DNA of 35,932 nt from an uncultured Bacillota bacterium (GCA_947650875.1 CANSXE010000013.1:1-35932), one strand, 5' to 3'; shown: positions 14,003-22,623, counted from the first letter of the stretch. The notes: generated from the sequence alone by a model not told the origin. Made by a program: numbers and translations.

Positions 14003-14014
14003 GAAAATCTTAAT

Positions 14015-14043
14015 TTGACAAGTTTTTTCAGCAGGACTATAAT
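14015..14043 (+). promoter_or_regulatory. perfect consensus sigma-A promoter
   Basis: TTGACA (14015-14020), 17-base spacer, TATAAT (14038-14043). Every consensus base is present, which suggests strong expression of the gene at 14084. Confidence 0.92.
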
Positions 14044-14083
14044 CCAAGCAGTGCACCCCACAACAAATCAGGAGATGACTGTT

Positions 14084-14977
14084 ATGTTTGGATTTGGAAA
14101 AAAGGAGGCCAAAACGCTGGAGGAGCGGTTGGCCGAGCTGGAAAAGAAGCAGGATTGGGCTGGGCTGGCCAAGGCCTATTATGAGCTGGGGGTTTCCGCC
14201 ATGGACGGGGGCGATCTGAACCACGCCCAGCTGTGGCTCCACCGGGCAGATACCATCTACAGCGCTGACGACACCACCTATGAGAAGGTGGGCGACAAGC
14301 TCACTGACGACTGCTCTGACCGTATCGGAACCCTGGAAGACGAAGAAGAACTGTTCTATAACGCCGTCCTCGCTGAGATCGAGGAGAAATCGGAAGATCT
14401 GCTCCCCCGGCTCCGGGCATGGGGACTGCTGTCCATGGCCCGGCTGGTGAAGCTGGGAGAGCAGCTTTCAAAGCTGCCCGGCTGCGCGGTGCTGGGCGAG
14501 CTGGGCTGGGCGGTGGATATGATGGCCCGCTGCTTCCAGGCGCCCCCCTCCCAGGAGGAGTATCAGCACCTGATGGATGTGTGCAACGCCCTCTATGAGC
14601 TCAACGGCAAGAAAATTTATTACACCGGTCAAATCGAAGTCCCCGGAAAAGCTCCCTTCCAGCTGTTCGACCTGAACGGCATGTTCGGGGTGGAGCAGGA
14701 GCTCAACGGCTACATCGACAGCCATCTGCGGCTCGTAGCCGCCCTGAGCCAGGGGGCGGAGGAGCTGCCCAATGCCGAGAGCAGCATCGTGGCCTGCGCG
14801 CTGCTGCCCGACTACTACGTCCGCACCGGGGCGGGCCAGCTGGAGGAAGTCCCCCAGATCAAGGCCGAGCTGGCACGCATCTGGAGCGACTATGAGTTTG
14901 TCCGGGACCGCTTCTCCTGGGAGGAGACCGCGGAGAAGATTGCAGCGTACAAGCAGCTGGATATTTTGGCAGGTTGA
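14084..14977 (+). CDS. Unrecognised 297-residue soluble protein
   Basis: Starts MFGFGKKEAKTLEERLAELEKK at the ATG at 14084, with AGGAGA about nine bases upstream; an ATG at 14075 overlaps that site. No signal peptide or membrane segment. Residues about 15-75 look like a helical TPR/SEL1-like repeat pair (WAGLAKAYYELGVSAMDGGDLNHAQLWLHRAD). The rest is mixed helix and strand, rich in Glu and Leu, with no catalytic motif that I recognise. It has a perfect consensus promoter and a terminator to itself, so it is likely an abundant cytosolic protein. A housekeeping or immunity-like role cannot be distinguished. Confidence 0.8.
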   Translation: MFGFGKKEAKTLEERLAELEKKQDWAGLAKAYYELGVSAMDGGDLNHAQLWLHRADTIYSADDTTYEKVGDKLTDDCSDRIGTLEDEEELFYNAVLAEIEEKSEDLLPRLRAWGLLSMARLVKLGEQLSKLPGCAVLGELGWAVDMMARCFQAPPSQEEYQHLMDVCNALYELNGKKIYYTGQIEVPGKAPFQLFDLNGMFGVEQELNGYIDSHLRLVAALSQGAEELPNAESSIVACALLPDYYVRTGAGQLEEVPQIKAELARIWSDYEFVRDRFSWEETAEKIAAYKQLDILAG

Positions 14978-14985
14978 ACACAAAC

Positions 14986-15022
14986 AGCCCCGGGCGGCGC
15001 GAAACCGTCCGGGGTCATTTTG
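14986..15022. terminator. terminator between convergent genes
   Basis: CCCCGGGCGG / CCGTCCGGGG hairpin with a seven-base loop and TCATTTT after it, nine bases past the stop codon at 14977. Confidence 0.7.
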
Positions 15023-15030
15023 TATGGTGC

Positions 15031-16584
15031 TTATGGCATAGCGGACACAAAGGGCTCGTCGGCGTGGAGCTCCCGGCGGCGGTCCAACAGCTCCTGGGGG
15101 ACGTCGGGCCAGGTTTCAAAGGAGCCGGGGGGGAGGACGGTCAGGGTCAGGTCTTCGGCCAGCTTGAACCGCAGGGCGAAGTTGTGGGCTCCCTCGGCAC
15201 TGTTGGGGAGACGGGGATACCACCACAGATTGTCGTACCGGTCGGCGGGCAGGGTCAGGGTGTGTCCGCCCTCCGCCCGGGCCTGGTTGGTCAGCGACCA
15301 GCACAGCAGATTGCAGGCCAAAACATGGGAACCCCGCCAGACCCAGGGGGCCATCAGCAGAAGGGTCAGCGTTCCGGCGGCCAGCTGGCCCGCCCGCCGG
15401 GACAGGGCCAGAAGCGGGGCGGCCTCGTCTGCGGCCACCAGGGCGGTGAGGATCAGGGGGAAAAAGTAAAACCGCTCCCCCAGCATTCCCGCGGCGGAGA
15501 TGGGAGCCAGGGACAGCGGGGCGGACAGATAGAGCAGGATGCGGCCAATCTTATCCCGCAGGCCGTCCGTCTGGAGGAGCAGTGCCAGGAAGGGAACCGC
15601 CCAGCACAGGCAGGAGACAAAGGCGGCGGGCAGGGTGTTGGGGGAATGTCCGGTCCAGACATAGCAGCCGTAGCCCAGAGGGAGCAGAGACAGAACCCAC
15701 AGCTTTTGCAGGGGGCTGCGCCAAAAGGCGCAGCCGGTGATGACGGCCAGCGGCAGGGCGATATGACAGCCGTGGCAGAAAGCCATGGGCAGCAGATAGC
15801 CGACATAGCGCCACAGGACTGATATCAGAATGGTGAGGGGGCCGTCGTGTAGGGTGAAGGTCAGTCCACGCCGTCCCCCCAGGGCCGCCCCCTCGTGGAG
15901 CAGCTGAAGAATCATGGAGTTGAAGAACATGAAGTAGACTGCCGCCGCCGCTCCGGCCAGACAGGCCCAAAAGGGGGCGCGGAGGGAGGGGTCCCGAATG
16001 GCCCAGAGGGCCAGGATCATACTGGCCCCGAAGAACAAAAGGGTTAAATTCTCCAGGAAAAGCCCCATAGCCAGGGTGAGCACAAAGAGTATGGCGGCCC
16101 AGAGCCAGGGCCGGCTGCGGGTGCGCTCCACATGGCGCAGGGCGGTGAGCCAGAGCAGGAAGAACAGCGCCGACATGGCGTAGTTGCCAAAGCCGGATAC
16201 CCAGCCGTAGACCTCCCGCCAGATGGGGCAGGGCATGAGCAGGACCGCCCCGTTGGACAGCAAAAAGGCGGGGAGGAAGGATGGAGAGGAGGTCCCCTTC
16301 CCGTCCCGGACGGCGAGAAGGGCCATCAGGCAGGGGATCAGGAACATGGTGAGCCACATGATGACAATCCGGGCCAGGGAGGAGTGGCAGAGGAGCACGG
16401 CGAAGAAGTTGCCTACATAGCGGGTGTTGAGAAGGCCCTGAAGCCACCAGCGCACCCCAACGTGAACGCCCCACTGAAGGTCGTCAATAAAGCTGTAGTG
16501 GGCGGCGCCCGCCAACAGCCCCCAAAAAAGAAAGGAGACGGCGACGGCGACCCGGCTAAGTCGGGTCATGCGTGGGTTTGACAA
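15031..16584 (-). CDS. Polytopic membrane protein, DUF6056-like (TTG start)
   Basis: 517 residues with about 11-12 hydrophobic helices and a soluble C-terminal ~110 residues. The start is taken as TTG at 16584, because AAGGGGG lies seven bases upstream; an ATG at 16569 has no ribosome site. The pattern SFIDDLQWG near the N-terminus and YGWVSGFGNYAMSALFFLLW in the first third resemble DUF6056/GT-C-type glycosyltransferase-like proteins, in which an acidic residue of the first loop is catalytic. That assignment is tentative. Only 15 bases separate it from the DUF1846 gene upstream, so the two form an operon. Possible role: lipid-linked sugar transfer at the cell surface. Confidence 0.75.
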   Translation of the reverse strand: MSNPRMTRLSRVAVAVSFLFWGLLAGAAHYSFIDDLQWGVHVGVRWWLQGLLNTRYVGNFFAVLLCHSSLARIVIMWLTMFLIPCLMALLAVRDGKGTSSPSFLPAFLLSNGAVLLMPCPIWREVYGWVSGFGNYAMSALFFLLWLTALRHVERTRSRPWLWAAILFVLTLAMGLFLENLTLLFFGASMILALWAIRDPSLRAPFWACLAGAAAAVYFMFFNSMILQLLHEGAALGGRRGLTFTLHDGPLTILISVLWRYVGYLLPMAFCHGCHIALPLAVITGCAFWRSPLQKLWVLSLLPLGYGCYVWTGHSPNTLPAAFVSCLCWAVPFLALLLQTDGLRDKIGRILLYLSAPLSLAPISAAGMLGERFYFFPLILTALVAADEAAPLLALSRRAGQLAAGTLTLLLMAPWVWRGSHVLACNLLCWSLTNQARAEGGHTLTLPADRYDNLWWYPRLPNSAEGAHNFALRFKLAEDLTLTVLPPGSFETWPDVPQELLDRRRELHADEPFVSAMP

Positions 16585-16599
16585 AGCAATCGCCCCCTT

Positions 16600-18087
16600 C
16601 TATCTGTGGTACAGCTTATTGGTCTGATATTTGGGCTCGCAGGTGAGCTGAAGACCCAGCCGCTTATAGGTGGTGGTGTCCGCCGGAGAGAGAATCACCG
16701 AGCAGTGGGCCTGGCAGCCCTTGAGGGCGGCCAGCTGTTCCAGAGCCCGGGCGGCCTTGGGCTCGGCGTTGGCGGAGGAGGCCAGGGCGATCAACACCTC
16801 GTCGCTGTGGAGCCGGGGGTTGGCGGAGCCCAGGTAGTCCACCTTGACCTTCTGGATGGGCTCGATGGCACTCTGGGCGATGAGGTGGACGCCGTGGCCC
16901 CCTGCCCCGGAGAGCCTTTTCAGGGCGTTGAGCAGGGCGGCGGCGGAGCAGCCCATCAGCTCGGAGGTCTTGCCGTCCACGATGGAGCCGTCGGTCAGCT
17001 GGATGGCCATGGCGGGCTCGCCGGTGGTCTCAGCCAGCTCGTTGGCCCGGGCCGCCACCGGACGAATCTCCGGGGTGATTCCGGCCTGCTGCATCAGCAG
17101 CTCCAGCTTATACACCGCGCTGTCTGAGCCCTTGCCCTGGCGGCGGTCACACAGGGCGTCGTAGTACCGGCGGATGATCTCCTGGTTGGCGGCCTCCTGA
17201 CAGACCTCGTCGTCTACAATGCAGTTGCCTACCATATTCACCCCCATGTCGGTGGGGGACTGGTAGGGGCAGGAGCCGGTGATCTTCTCAAACATGGCGG
17301 CCAGCACGGGGAAGACCTCCACGTCCCGGTTGTAGTTGACGGTGGTCTCGCCGTAGGCCTGGAGGTGGAAGGGGTCGATCATGTTCACGTCGTCCAGGTC
17401 GGCGGTGGCCGCCTCGTAGGCCAGGTTCACCGGGTGCTTCAGGGGCAGGTTCCAGATGGGGAAGGTTTCAAACTTGGCGTACCCCGCCACGGTGGCCCGT
17501 TTGTGCTCGTGGTAGAGCTGGGAGAGACAGGTGGCCATCTTGCCGCTCCCCGGGCCGGGGGCGGTGACCACCACCAGGGGGTGGCTGGTCTCGATGTAGT
17601 CGTTTCGGCCATAGCCCTCGTCGCTGACAATTTTGGCGATGTTGTGGGGGTAGCCCTCAATGGGGTAGTGGCGGTAGACCTTCAGCCCCAGCCCCTCCAG
17701 CCGGGCCTGGAAGGCGTCGGCGGCGGGCTGGCCGGTGTAGCGGGTGACCACCACGCTGCCCACATACAGCCCCCGGCCCCGGAACTGGTCGATGAGCCGG
17801 AGCACGTCGCTGTCGTAGGTGATGCCCAGGTCCCCCCGGACCTTGTTCTTCTCAATGTCGCCGGCGTTGATGGCGATGATAATCTCCGCCTTGTCCCGGA
17901 GCTGCTCCAGCATCCGCAGCTTGCTGTCCGGCTCAAAGCCAGGGAGCACCCGGCTGGCGTGGTAGTCGTCAAAGAGCTTGCCCCCGAACTCCAGGTAGAG
18001 CTTGCCCCCGAACTGGGCGATCCGGTCCCGGATATGCTGGGACTGGGTGGTCAAATATTTCTCGTTGTCAAAGCCTCGTTTGGACAT
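16600..18087 (-). CDS. DUF1846 family protein
   Basis: 495 residues, the usual size of DUF1846 proteins, which are widespread in Firmicutes and structurally known but without a proven reaction. Conserved pieces visible are the N-terminal GFDNEKYLTTQSQHIRDRI, the AGDIEKNKVRGDLGITYD segment, a phosphate-loop-like APGPGSGK at about 176-183, and NPRLHSDEVLIALA near the C-terminus. It is probably a cytosolic nucleotide-dependent enzyme. The ATG at 18087 has AAAGGGAG upstream; an earlier in-frame ATG at 18132 lacks one. It is first gene of a two-gene operon with the membrane protein at 15031. Confidence 0.92.
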   Translation of the reverse strand: MSKRGFDNEKYLTTQSQHIRDRIAQFGGKLYLEFGGKLFDDYHASRVLPGFEPDSKLRMLEQLRDKAEIIIAINAGDIEKNKVRGDLGITYDSDVLRLIDQFRGRGLYVGSVVVTRYTGQPAADAFQARLEGLGLKVYRHYPIEGYPHNIAKIVSDEGYGRNDYIETSHPLVVVTAPGPGSGKMATCLSQLYHEHKRATVAGYAKFETFPIWNLPLKHPVNLAYEAATADLDDVNMIDPFHLQAYGETTVNYNRDVEVFPVLAAMFEKITGSCPYQSPTDMGVNMVGNCIVDDEVCQEAANQEIIRRYYDALCDRRQGKGSDSAVYKLELLMQQAGITPEIRPVAARANELAETTGEPAMAIQLTDGSIVDGKTSELMGCSAAALLNALKRLSGAGGHGVHLIAQSAIEPIQKVKVDYLGSANPRLHSDEVLIALASSANAEPKAARALEQLAALKGCQAHCSVILSPADTTTYKRLGLQLTCEPKYQTNKLYHR

Positions 18088-18136
18088 GGTTTCTTCTCCC
18101 TTTCTCTCTCCTCGGTAAATCAACAAATACACCAGT

Positions 18137-18166
18137 ATTTTACATCGTGAGGGGGAGAAACGTCAA
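18137..18166 (-). promoter_or_regulatory. promoter of the DUF1846 operon
   Basis: Minus strand TTGACG (18166-18161), 18 bases, TAAAAT (18142-18137), about 50 bases upstream of the start. Confidence 0.65.
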
Positions 18167-18171
18167 GAAAT

Positions 18172-19257
18172 TTATTGCGGCAGGGTCAAATCACCCTCCT
18201 GAATCCAGCCAATTTTACGCAGAATTTCGCAGAAGACCACCGAGAGCACGGCGGGGAGGATAAAGCAAATCAACGCCAGTCCCAGCCAGTCAAAGCCGGT
18301 AATGGCTGCCTTGGTTCCGGCGGCTACATCGTTGACCCAGCCCGTCCACACACCCAGCTGGCCGCAGAAGCCGCAGGTGCCCATGCCGGAATTGATGGCC
18401 GCGCCGTTCATTTCCAGCTTGAACAGACAGGTGGCGATGGGGCCGGTGACGGCGGAGGCCAGGGTGGGAGGAATCCAGATGCGGGGGTTCCTTACGATGT
18501 TGGGCATTTGCAGCATGGAGGTGCCGATGCCCTGAGACACCAGCCCGCCCCAGCGATTTTCCCGAAAGGACATAAATGCGAAGCCCACCATCTGGGCGCA
18601 GCAGCCGGCCACGGCGGCTCCGCCGGCCAGGCCGGTGAGCCCCAAGACCGAACAGATGGCCGCCGAAGAGATGGGCAGGGTGAGGGCGACGCCCACCAGT
18701 ACGGATACCAGAATACCCATCAGGAAGGGCTGGAGGACGGTGGCCCGCATGATAAGTACGCCAAAAGCGCTGGCCGCCTGGCCGATGGGGGGAGCAATCA
18801 CCCAGGCCGCGCCGACACCAACCAGGATGGTAACAATGGGGGTGACCAGGATATCCACCTTGGTCTCTTTGGACACGGCCTTGCCAAACTCGGCGGCGAT
18901 GATAGCCACAAACAGTACGGCCAGCGGGCCGCCCGCCCCGCCCAGGACGTTGCAGGCGTAGCCCACTGTCACCAGGGAGAAGAGCACCATGGGCGGGGCC
19001 TGGAGAGCGTAGCCGATGGCCACCGCCATGGCCGAGCCGCTCATAAAGGAACAAAGGCCGCCAATGGTGTAGCCCACGTCGTTGATTTTGAGAATCTGGG
19101 CGGTGAGGAAGCCGATGTGGAACTGACTGCCCAGGGTATTCAAAATGGTGCCGATGAGTAGGGAGCAGAACAGGCCCTGGGCCATGGCCCCCAGGGCGTC
19201 GATGCCGTAGCGCTTGGCGGAAATCACAATGTTTTTCCGATGGAGAAATTCTTTCAT
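18172..19257 (-). CDS. PTS EIIC-like permease, orphan
   Basis: 361 residues with about ten hydrophobic helices; member of the PTS_EIIC_2 group by overall pattern (GYALQAPPMVLFSLVTVGYACNVLGGAGGPLAV..., LPISSAAICSVLGLTGLAGGAAVAGCCAQMVGFA). The start at 19257 (MKEFLHRKNIVIS) has AAAGGTGA seven bases upstream. No EIIA, EIIB or sugar-metabolism gene is adjacent, so substrate and phosphorylation partner are unknown. Proteins of this type may act as permeases without the phosphorylation chain. It is controlled by a consensus promoter with a 32-bp palindrome right behind the -10. Confidence 0.82.
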   Translation of the reverse strand: MKEFLHRKNIVISAKRYGIDALGAMAQGLFCSLLIGTILNTLGSQFHIGFLTAQILKINDVGYTIGGLCSFMSGSAMAVAIGYALQAPPMVLFSLVTVGYACNVLGGAGGPLAVLFVAIIAAEFGKAVSKETKVDILVTPIVTILVGVGAAWVIAPPIGQAASAFGVLIMRATVLQPFLMGILVSVLVGVALTLPISSAAICSVLGLTGLAGGAAVAGCCAQMVGFAFMSFRENRWGGLVSQGIGTSMLQMPNIVRNPRIWIPPTLASAVTGPIATCLFKLEMNGAAINSGMGTCGFCGQLGVWTGWVNDVAAGTKAAITGFDWLGLALICFILPAVLSVVFCEILRKIGWIQEGDLTLPQ

Positions 19258-19288
19258 ATCAATCACCTTTTTCACATAGAAGCAAATT

Positions 19289-19320
19289 AGCCATACAAGT
19301 GTCATGACACCTGTATGGCT
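19289..19320. promoter_or_regulatory. 32-bp palindromic operator
   Basis: AGCCATACAAGTGTCATG (19289-19306) continues into its inverse copy through 19320; only one pair is mismatched. The core is TGTCATGACA. It starts directly after the -10 box of the EIIC gene on the minus strand, over the expected transcription start, as expected for a repressor site. It has no U tract, so it is not a terminator. Confidence 0.7.
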
Positions 19321-19348
19321 ATTATAACGGCTGGGGTGGATTTGTCAA
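19321..19348 (-). promoter_or_regulatory. promoter of the EIIC-like gene
   Basis: Minus strand TTGACA (19348-19343), 16 bases, TATAAT (19326-19321); both hexamers are perfect. Confidence 0.85.
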
Positions 19349-19351
19349 GCC

Positions 19352-20248
19352 CTAGTCCTCATTCCGGTAGGGGTCCAGAACGATGTAGACCACGGCGCAC
19401 AGGATGCCGGCCACGGCGAAGACCCACCAGGCGGTGCGCCACAGGTCCAGAGCCAGGCCCAGCCCCACATAGAGGGCGGCGGTGAGGGTCATCAGGGTGG
19501 CGCAGATGGTGTTAATGAGACCCTTGCGCTTTTTGACCTCCGGGGTGGGGTTGTTATCCCGGTTGTACTCGTCGATTTTGTACTTCTCCTCCTGGATACC
19601 GGCGTAGACAAAGGCGGTCACCGCACCGGAAACGATGAGCAGGAAGACGGATATGGCGTAGGACTCAAAGGGCTCCTCCTCGGGAAATCTGGAAAAAAAC
19701 AGCAGCAGCAGGGCCACGTCGAAGAGGATGGCCCCCACACCCCCGGAGATAAACCAGATAAATTTCTGCCGGAAGGCCTGCCGCTCCTGTGGGGTGTAGA
19801 AGTCGGTAAGGACGGGGTAGGCCTTGCGGAAGTTGTCGTTTTGCAGGCTGCTGACTACCATCACCACTGTACAGACGGCGATAATCAGCAGCAGAACGGC
19901 GGAGGTACGGTACTCGTCAACTCCCTTTGCTTCCAGCAGACCGCACAGCCCCACCCCGGCGATGATGCCCCCGATGGCAAAGGCCATGCGCTTGGAGAAG
20001 CGGTTCATAAATTTGTCGTACTGGGCGGTGTCCTCCACCAGGCTGTCCTCCACGCTGCCCCGCATCAGGGTGTCCAGATTTACCTGATACAGGTCGCAGA
20101 TGCGCAGAATGGTGTCCATCTCCGGGTAGCTCTGGGCGCTCTCCCATTTGCTCACACTCTGGCGGGAGACCTCCAGCACCTCGGCCAGCTGTTCCTGGGT
20201 CTGGCCCCGGCGGGTGCGGAGAAATTGCAGGTTGTCGGAAAATGCCAT
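19352..20248 (-). CDS. XRE-type regulator with C-terminal membrane helices
   Basis: 298 residues. Residues 5-60 are a Cro/CI helix-turn-helix (LRTRRGQTQEQLAEVLEVSRQSVSKWESAQSYP). After a short linker there are six hydrophobic stretches (about 90-107, 118-135, 165-184, 194-213, 240-262 and 268-288), so the DNA-binding domain is anchored in the membrane. Such proteins are common in clostridia and usually lack a defined target. The ATG at 20248 has AAGGAGG eleven bases upstream. It follows another membrane-anchored XRE regulator on the same strand with a gap of 119 bases. Confidence 0.85.
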   Translation of the reverse strand: MAFSDNLQFLRTRRGQTQEQLAEVLEVSRQSVSKWESAQSYPEMDTILRICDLYQVNLDTLMRGSVEDSLVEDTAQYDKFMNRFSKRMAFAIGGIIAGVGLCGLLEAKGVDEYRTSAVLLLIIAVCTVVMVVSSLQNDNFRKAYPVLTDFYTPQERQAFRQKFIWFISGGVGAILFDVALLLLFFSRFPEEEPFESYAISVFLLIVSGAVTAFVYAGIQEEKYKIDEYNRDNNPTPEVKKRKGLINTICATLMTLTAALYVGLGLALDLWRTAWWVFAVAGILCAVVYIVLDPYRNED

Positions 20249-20367
20249 GTTTACATGTACCTCCTTGGGTTTGGGATGGTCTCAGCATACCCCAACACCG
20301 CCCGCAACTCCACCGATTTTGTGTTGCGTTTGGAGATTTTCCTGTCAACTTTCAGTTGCGCGGGGGT

Positions 20368-21015
20368 TTAATCCCCTTTTCTGCCCTGTTTCCACAGCAC
20401 ATAGGCCAGAATCAGCCCGCCGATGACCATAATCAGTCCGATCACCAGGGCCAGGGTGGGAATTGCCATCATCACCGACCGAATCCCGGAAAAGGGAGAC
20501 GGCTGTGCAATTCCCAGTTCCCCCATAATGGCCGCCTCCAATTCCGGGGGACCGCTGTAGGTCCAGCCGCCTCCCATGCCGAAGCTGCCCATGTCGCCCA
20601 TGCCCCGGAAAAAACCGGAGACCATGAACCGTCCCACAAGGCCGAACAGGGTCAGGCCAGCCCCCTCCAGCGCCAGGTACACCCCGGCCAGCCAGCCCCA
20701 CCGGCGGACCATCCGCCCGACAAAGCCGGGGAGACCGGACCCCGGCGCGGCCTGAGGGGGCGGCGGGGGCGCGGAGGGCTCCTGGGCCGGCGGCGGAGAC
20801 GCGGGCCGCTCCGGCTCCGCCCCCTCGTCCAGCAGGTGGTCGGTGGTCACGCCGAAGGCTCTGGCCAAGGCCAGCAGCTTGTTGATGTCCGGGGCCGCTT
20901 CGTCCAGCTCCCATTTACTGACCGCCTGGCGGGACACCCCCACCCGGGCGGCCAGCTCCTCCTGGGACAGCTTGCCCTGCCGGCGGTAGTAGGCGATCTT
21001 TTCGTTCAGCTTCAT
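20368..21015 (-). CDS. XRE-type regulator with proline linker and membrane segments
   Basis: 215 residues from the ATG at 21015, preceded by AAAGGAGG. Helix-turn-helix at 5-60 (YYRRQGKLSQEELAARVGVSRQAVSKWE). A proline-rich low-complexity linker occupies about 70-95 (PERPASPPPAQEPSAPPPPP). Two hydrophobic helices follow at about 108-130 and 185-208, separated by a Gly/Met-rich stretch (RGMGDMGSFGMGGG). The architecture suggests a tethered DNA-binding protein that responds to membrane events. Target unknown; it may regulate itself, the next regulator or the upstream lysozyme gene. Confidence 0.85.
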   Translation of the reverse strand: MKLNEKIAYYRRQGKLSQEELAARVGVSRQAVSKWELDEAAPDINKLLALARAFGVTTDHLLDEGAEPERPASPPPAQEPSAPPPPPQAAPGSGLPGFVGRMVRRWGWLAGVYLALEGAGLTLFGLVGRFMVSGFFRGMGDMGSFGMGGGWTYSGPPELEAAIMGELGIAQPSPFSGIRSVMMAIPTLALVIGLIMVIGGLILAYVLWKQGRKGD

Positions 21016-21049
21016 GGGGATACCTCCTTTATTATGGCCCCAGCTTAAC

Positions 21050-21103
21050 AGAAAAGGCGGTTGCGGTCCACCAGGGAGGGCTGGAACTTTCCGCAACCGC
21101 CGG
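21050..21103 (-). terminator. terminator of the lysozyme gene with competing hairpin
   Basis: On the minus strand GGCGGTTGCGG (21101-21091) pairs with CCGCAACCGCC (21066-21056) across a 24-base loop and is followed by TTTTCTGTT. An additional CGCAACCG (21108-21101) just upstream can pair with the same left arm, giving an alternative structure. Confidence 0.65.
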
Positions 21104-21114
21104 TTGCGAAGGGC

Positions 21115-22509
21115 TCAGTGGGGCATGAGCCAGCTGTAATCCGGCTCGGTATACTCCCAGTTGGCCCAGTCGGGGACAAGGCAGATGTTCAGGTCCACCC
21201 GGCCCTCGATGCCGTCCACCGCGCCGCTGCTGGAGTACTGCCACATGCTGTAGTGGTAGCGGAAGCTGGTGGGGGCGGTGTCGATGGTGTAGTGGGCCAG
21301 CCAGAAGGGGTAGTCCTGCAAATACTCCAGGGCCAGGCCGCCGTTATACACCTTCCGGGGGCTGCCGTAGGTCATGGGTATGTAGCCCGCGTCCTCAATC
21401 ACCTTGCAGAAGGCCAGAGCGCAGGCGGTGACGGTGTTGCCGTCGCAGCCCTGGGTGCGGGAATCCTCCTTGTCCTGCTCCTCCCAGTCGAAGACCACCG
21501 GGTAGGTGACGTGGTAAGGCTCCATCCACTCCAGCAGCTGATAGGCCTCCTCCTCCGCCTCGGCGGGGGTGAGGGCCTGGGAGAAGAAGTAGACCCCCAC
21601 CTCCATGCCGTTGGCCAGTGCGCCGGACATGTTGGCGTCGAAATATGCGTCCTTCTGGATGGTGCCCTGGGTGTAGCCCCGGTAGCCCGCCCGGACCATG
21701 GCAAAGCGCATCCCGGTGGCGGCCACTCGGGACCAGTCAATCTCCTTCTGATGGGCGGAGACGTCAATCCCCCGGGCATGCCAGCTGCCCAGGTAGGAGA
21801 GATAGCCTGTCTCCTCATCCAGGCTGTAGGAGTCGTTGTGGTAGGTGTTGGTGCGGATAAGCTGGGGCTCGGGGAGGGGATAGCCATAGGTCATGTTGTA
21901 GTAATTCATGGCGTAGTTCATGACGATGGTGGCCCCCTCTGCCCGGGTGGTGTTGCTCTGGGGCAGGAAGGTGCCGTCGGTGTTGCCGGTCATCATCCGC
22001 GCGTCATAGGCCCATTCCACGGCGGAAAGAGCCCAGCTGGAGACAGTATCCCGGTCTGTGTAGGGGGCCTGCGCGGAGGGCTTTTGCTGGCCCCGGTTGC
22101 TCCAAAGGAGAACCGCAATCTCCTCCCGGGTGATGGATGCGTCGGGCCGGAAGGTACCGTCCTCATAGCCGCTGACCACGCCGTTTTCTTTGGCCCAGCG
22201 GATGGCGGGCAGATTGGGGTGGTCCGCTACGTCGGTAAAGGGCAGTTTCCCAGACTCCTCCATGGCAGGGGAGCCCTCCAGCCGGTAGAGGGCCTCGGCC
22301 AGGACGGCTCGGGTCAGGGGCTGTTCCGGCTCAAAGCTCCTGGCGGAGGGGCCGTCCATCAGCAGGTGCTGCTGGCAGAAGGCAATGGGCTTGGAGTACC
22401 AGGCCCCGTGGTCTACATCCAGATAGGTTGTGTTGGCGGCCTGAAGGGGAGTCAGGCTCAGGGTCAGCGCCAGCGCCAGGCCGGCGGCCAGGGATTGGAA
22501 TTTTTTCAT
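21115..22509 (-). CDS. SLH-anchored GH25 lysozyme
   Basis: 464 residues. Signal peptide 1-25 (MKKFQSLAAGLALALTLSLT...). Three SLH repeats lie at about 27-80, 90-140 and 149-205, including GYEDGTFRPDASITREE and GNTDGTFLPQSNTTRAE. A glycoside hydrolase family 25 domain spans about 245-455: RGIDVSAHQKEIDW with D249, YPVVFDWEEQD with the catalytic pair D341/E343, and MWQYSSSGAVDGIEGRVDLN near the end. GH25 enzymes cleave the N-acetylmuramic acid bond of peptidoglycan, so this is a wall-bound muramidase for growth or remodelling. The start has GAGG six bases upstream. Confidence 0.95.
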   Translation of the reverse strand: MKKFQSLAAGLALALTLSLTPLQAANTTYLDVDHGAWYSKPIAFCQQHLLMDGPSARSFEPEQPLTRAVLAEALYRLEGSPAMEESGKLPFTDVADHPNLPAIRWAKENGVVSGYEDGTFRPDASITREEIAVLLWSNRGQQKPSAQAPYTDRDTVSSWALSAVEWAYDARMMTGNTDGTFLPQSNTTRAEGATIVMNYAMNYYNMTYGYPLPEPQLIRTNTYHNDSYSLDEETGYLSYLGSWHARGIDVSAHQKEIDWSRVAATGMRFAMVRAGYRGYTQGTIQKDAYFDANMSGALANGMEVGVYFFSQALTPAEAEEEAYQLLEWMEPYHVTYPVVFDWEEQDKEDSRTQGCDGNTVTACALAFCKVIEDAGYIPMTYGSPRKVYNGGLALEYLQDYPFWLAHYTIDTAPTSFRYHYSMWQYSSSGAVDGIEGRVDLNICLVPDWANWEYTEPDYSWLMPH

Positions 22510-22571
22510 TGTCTGCCTCGCTCTCTATAGGTTGCTTCAGGGGAAGGATTTCCCATTTGTCGTACCCTGTC

Positions 22572-22601
22572 AGTATAACACGAAGGCCCTGCCGGGCTCA
22601 A
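22572..22601 (-). promoter_or_regulatory. promoter of the lysozyme gene
   Basis: Minus strand TTGAGC (22601-22596), 18 bases, TATACT (22577-22572). Confidence 0.6.
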
Positions 22602-22623
22602 CAGTATTTTTTTGGAAATCAGA

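Noticed and set aside
19289-19320. The 32-bp palindrome as terminator of the upstream XRE gene
   Set aside because: It lies downstream of the EIIC promoter on the same strand and has no U tract, so an operator is more likely.
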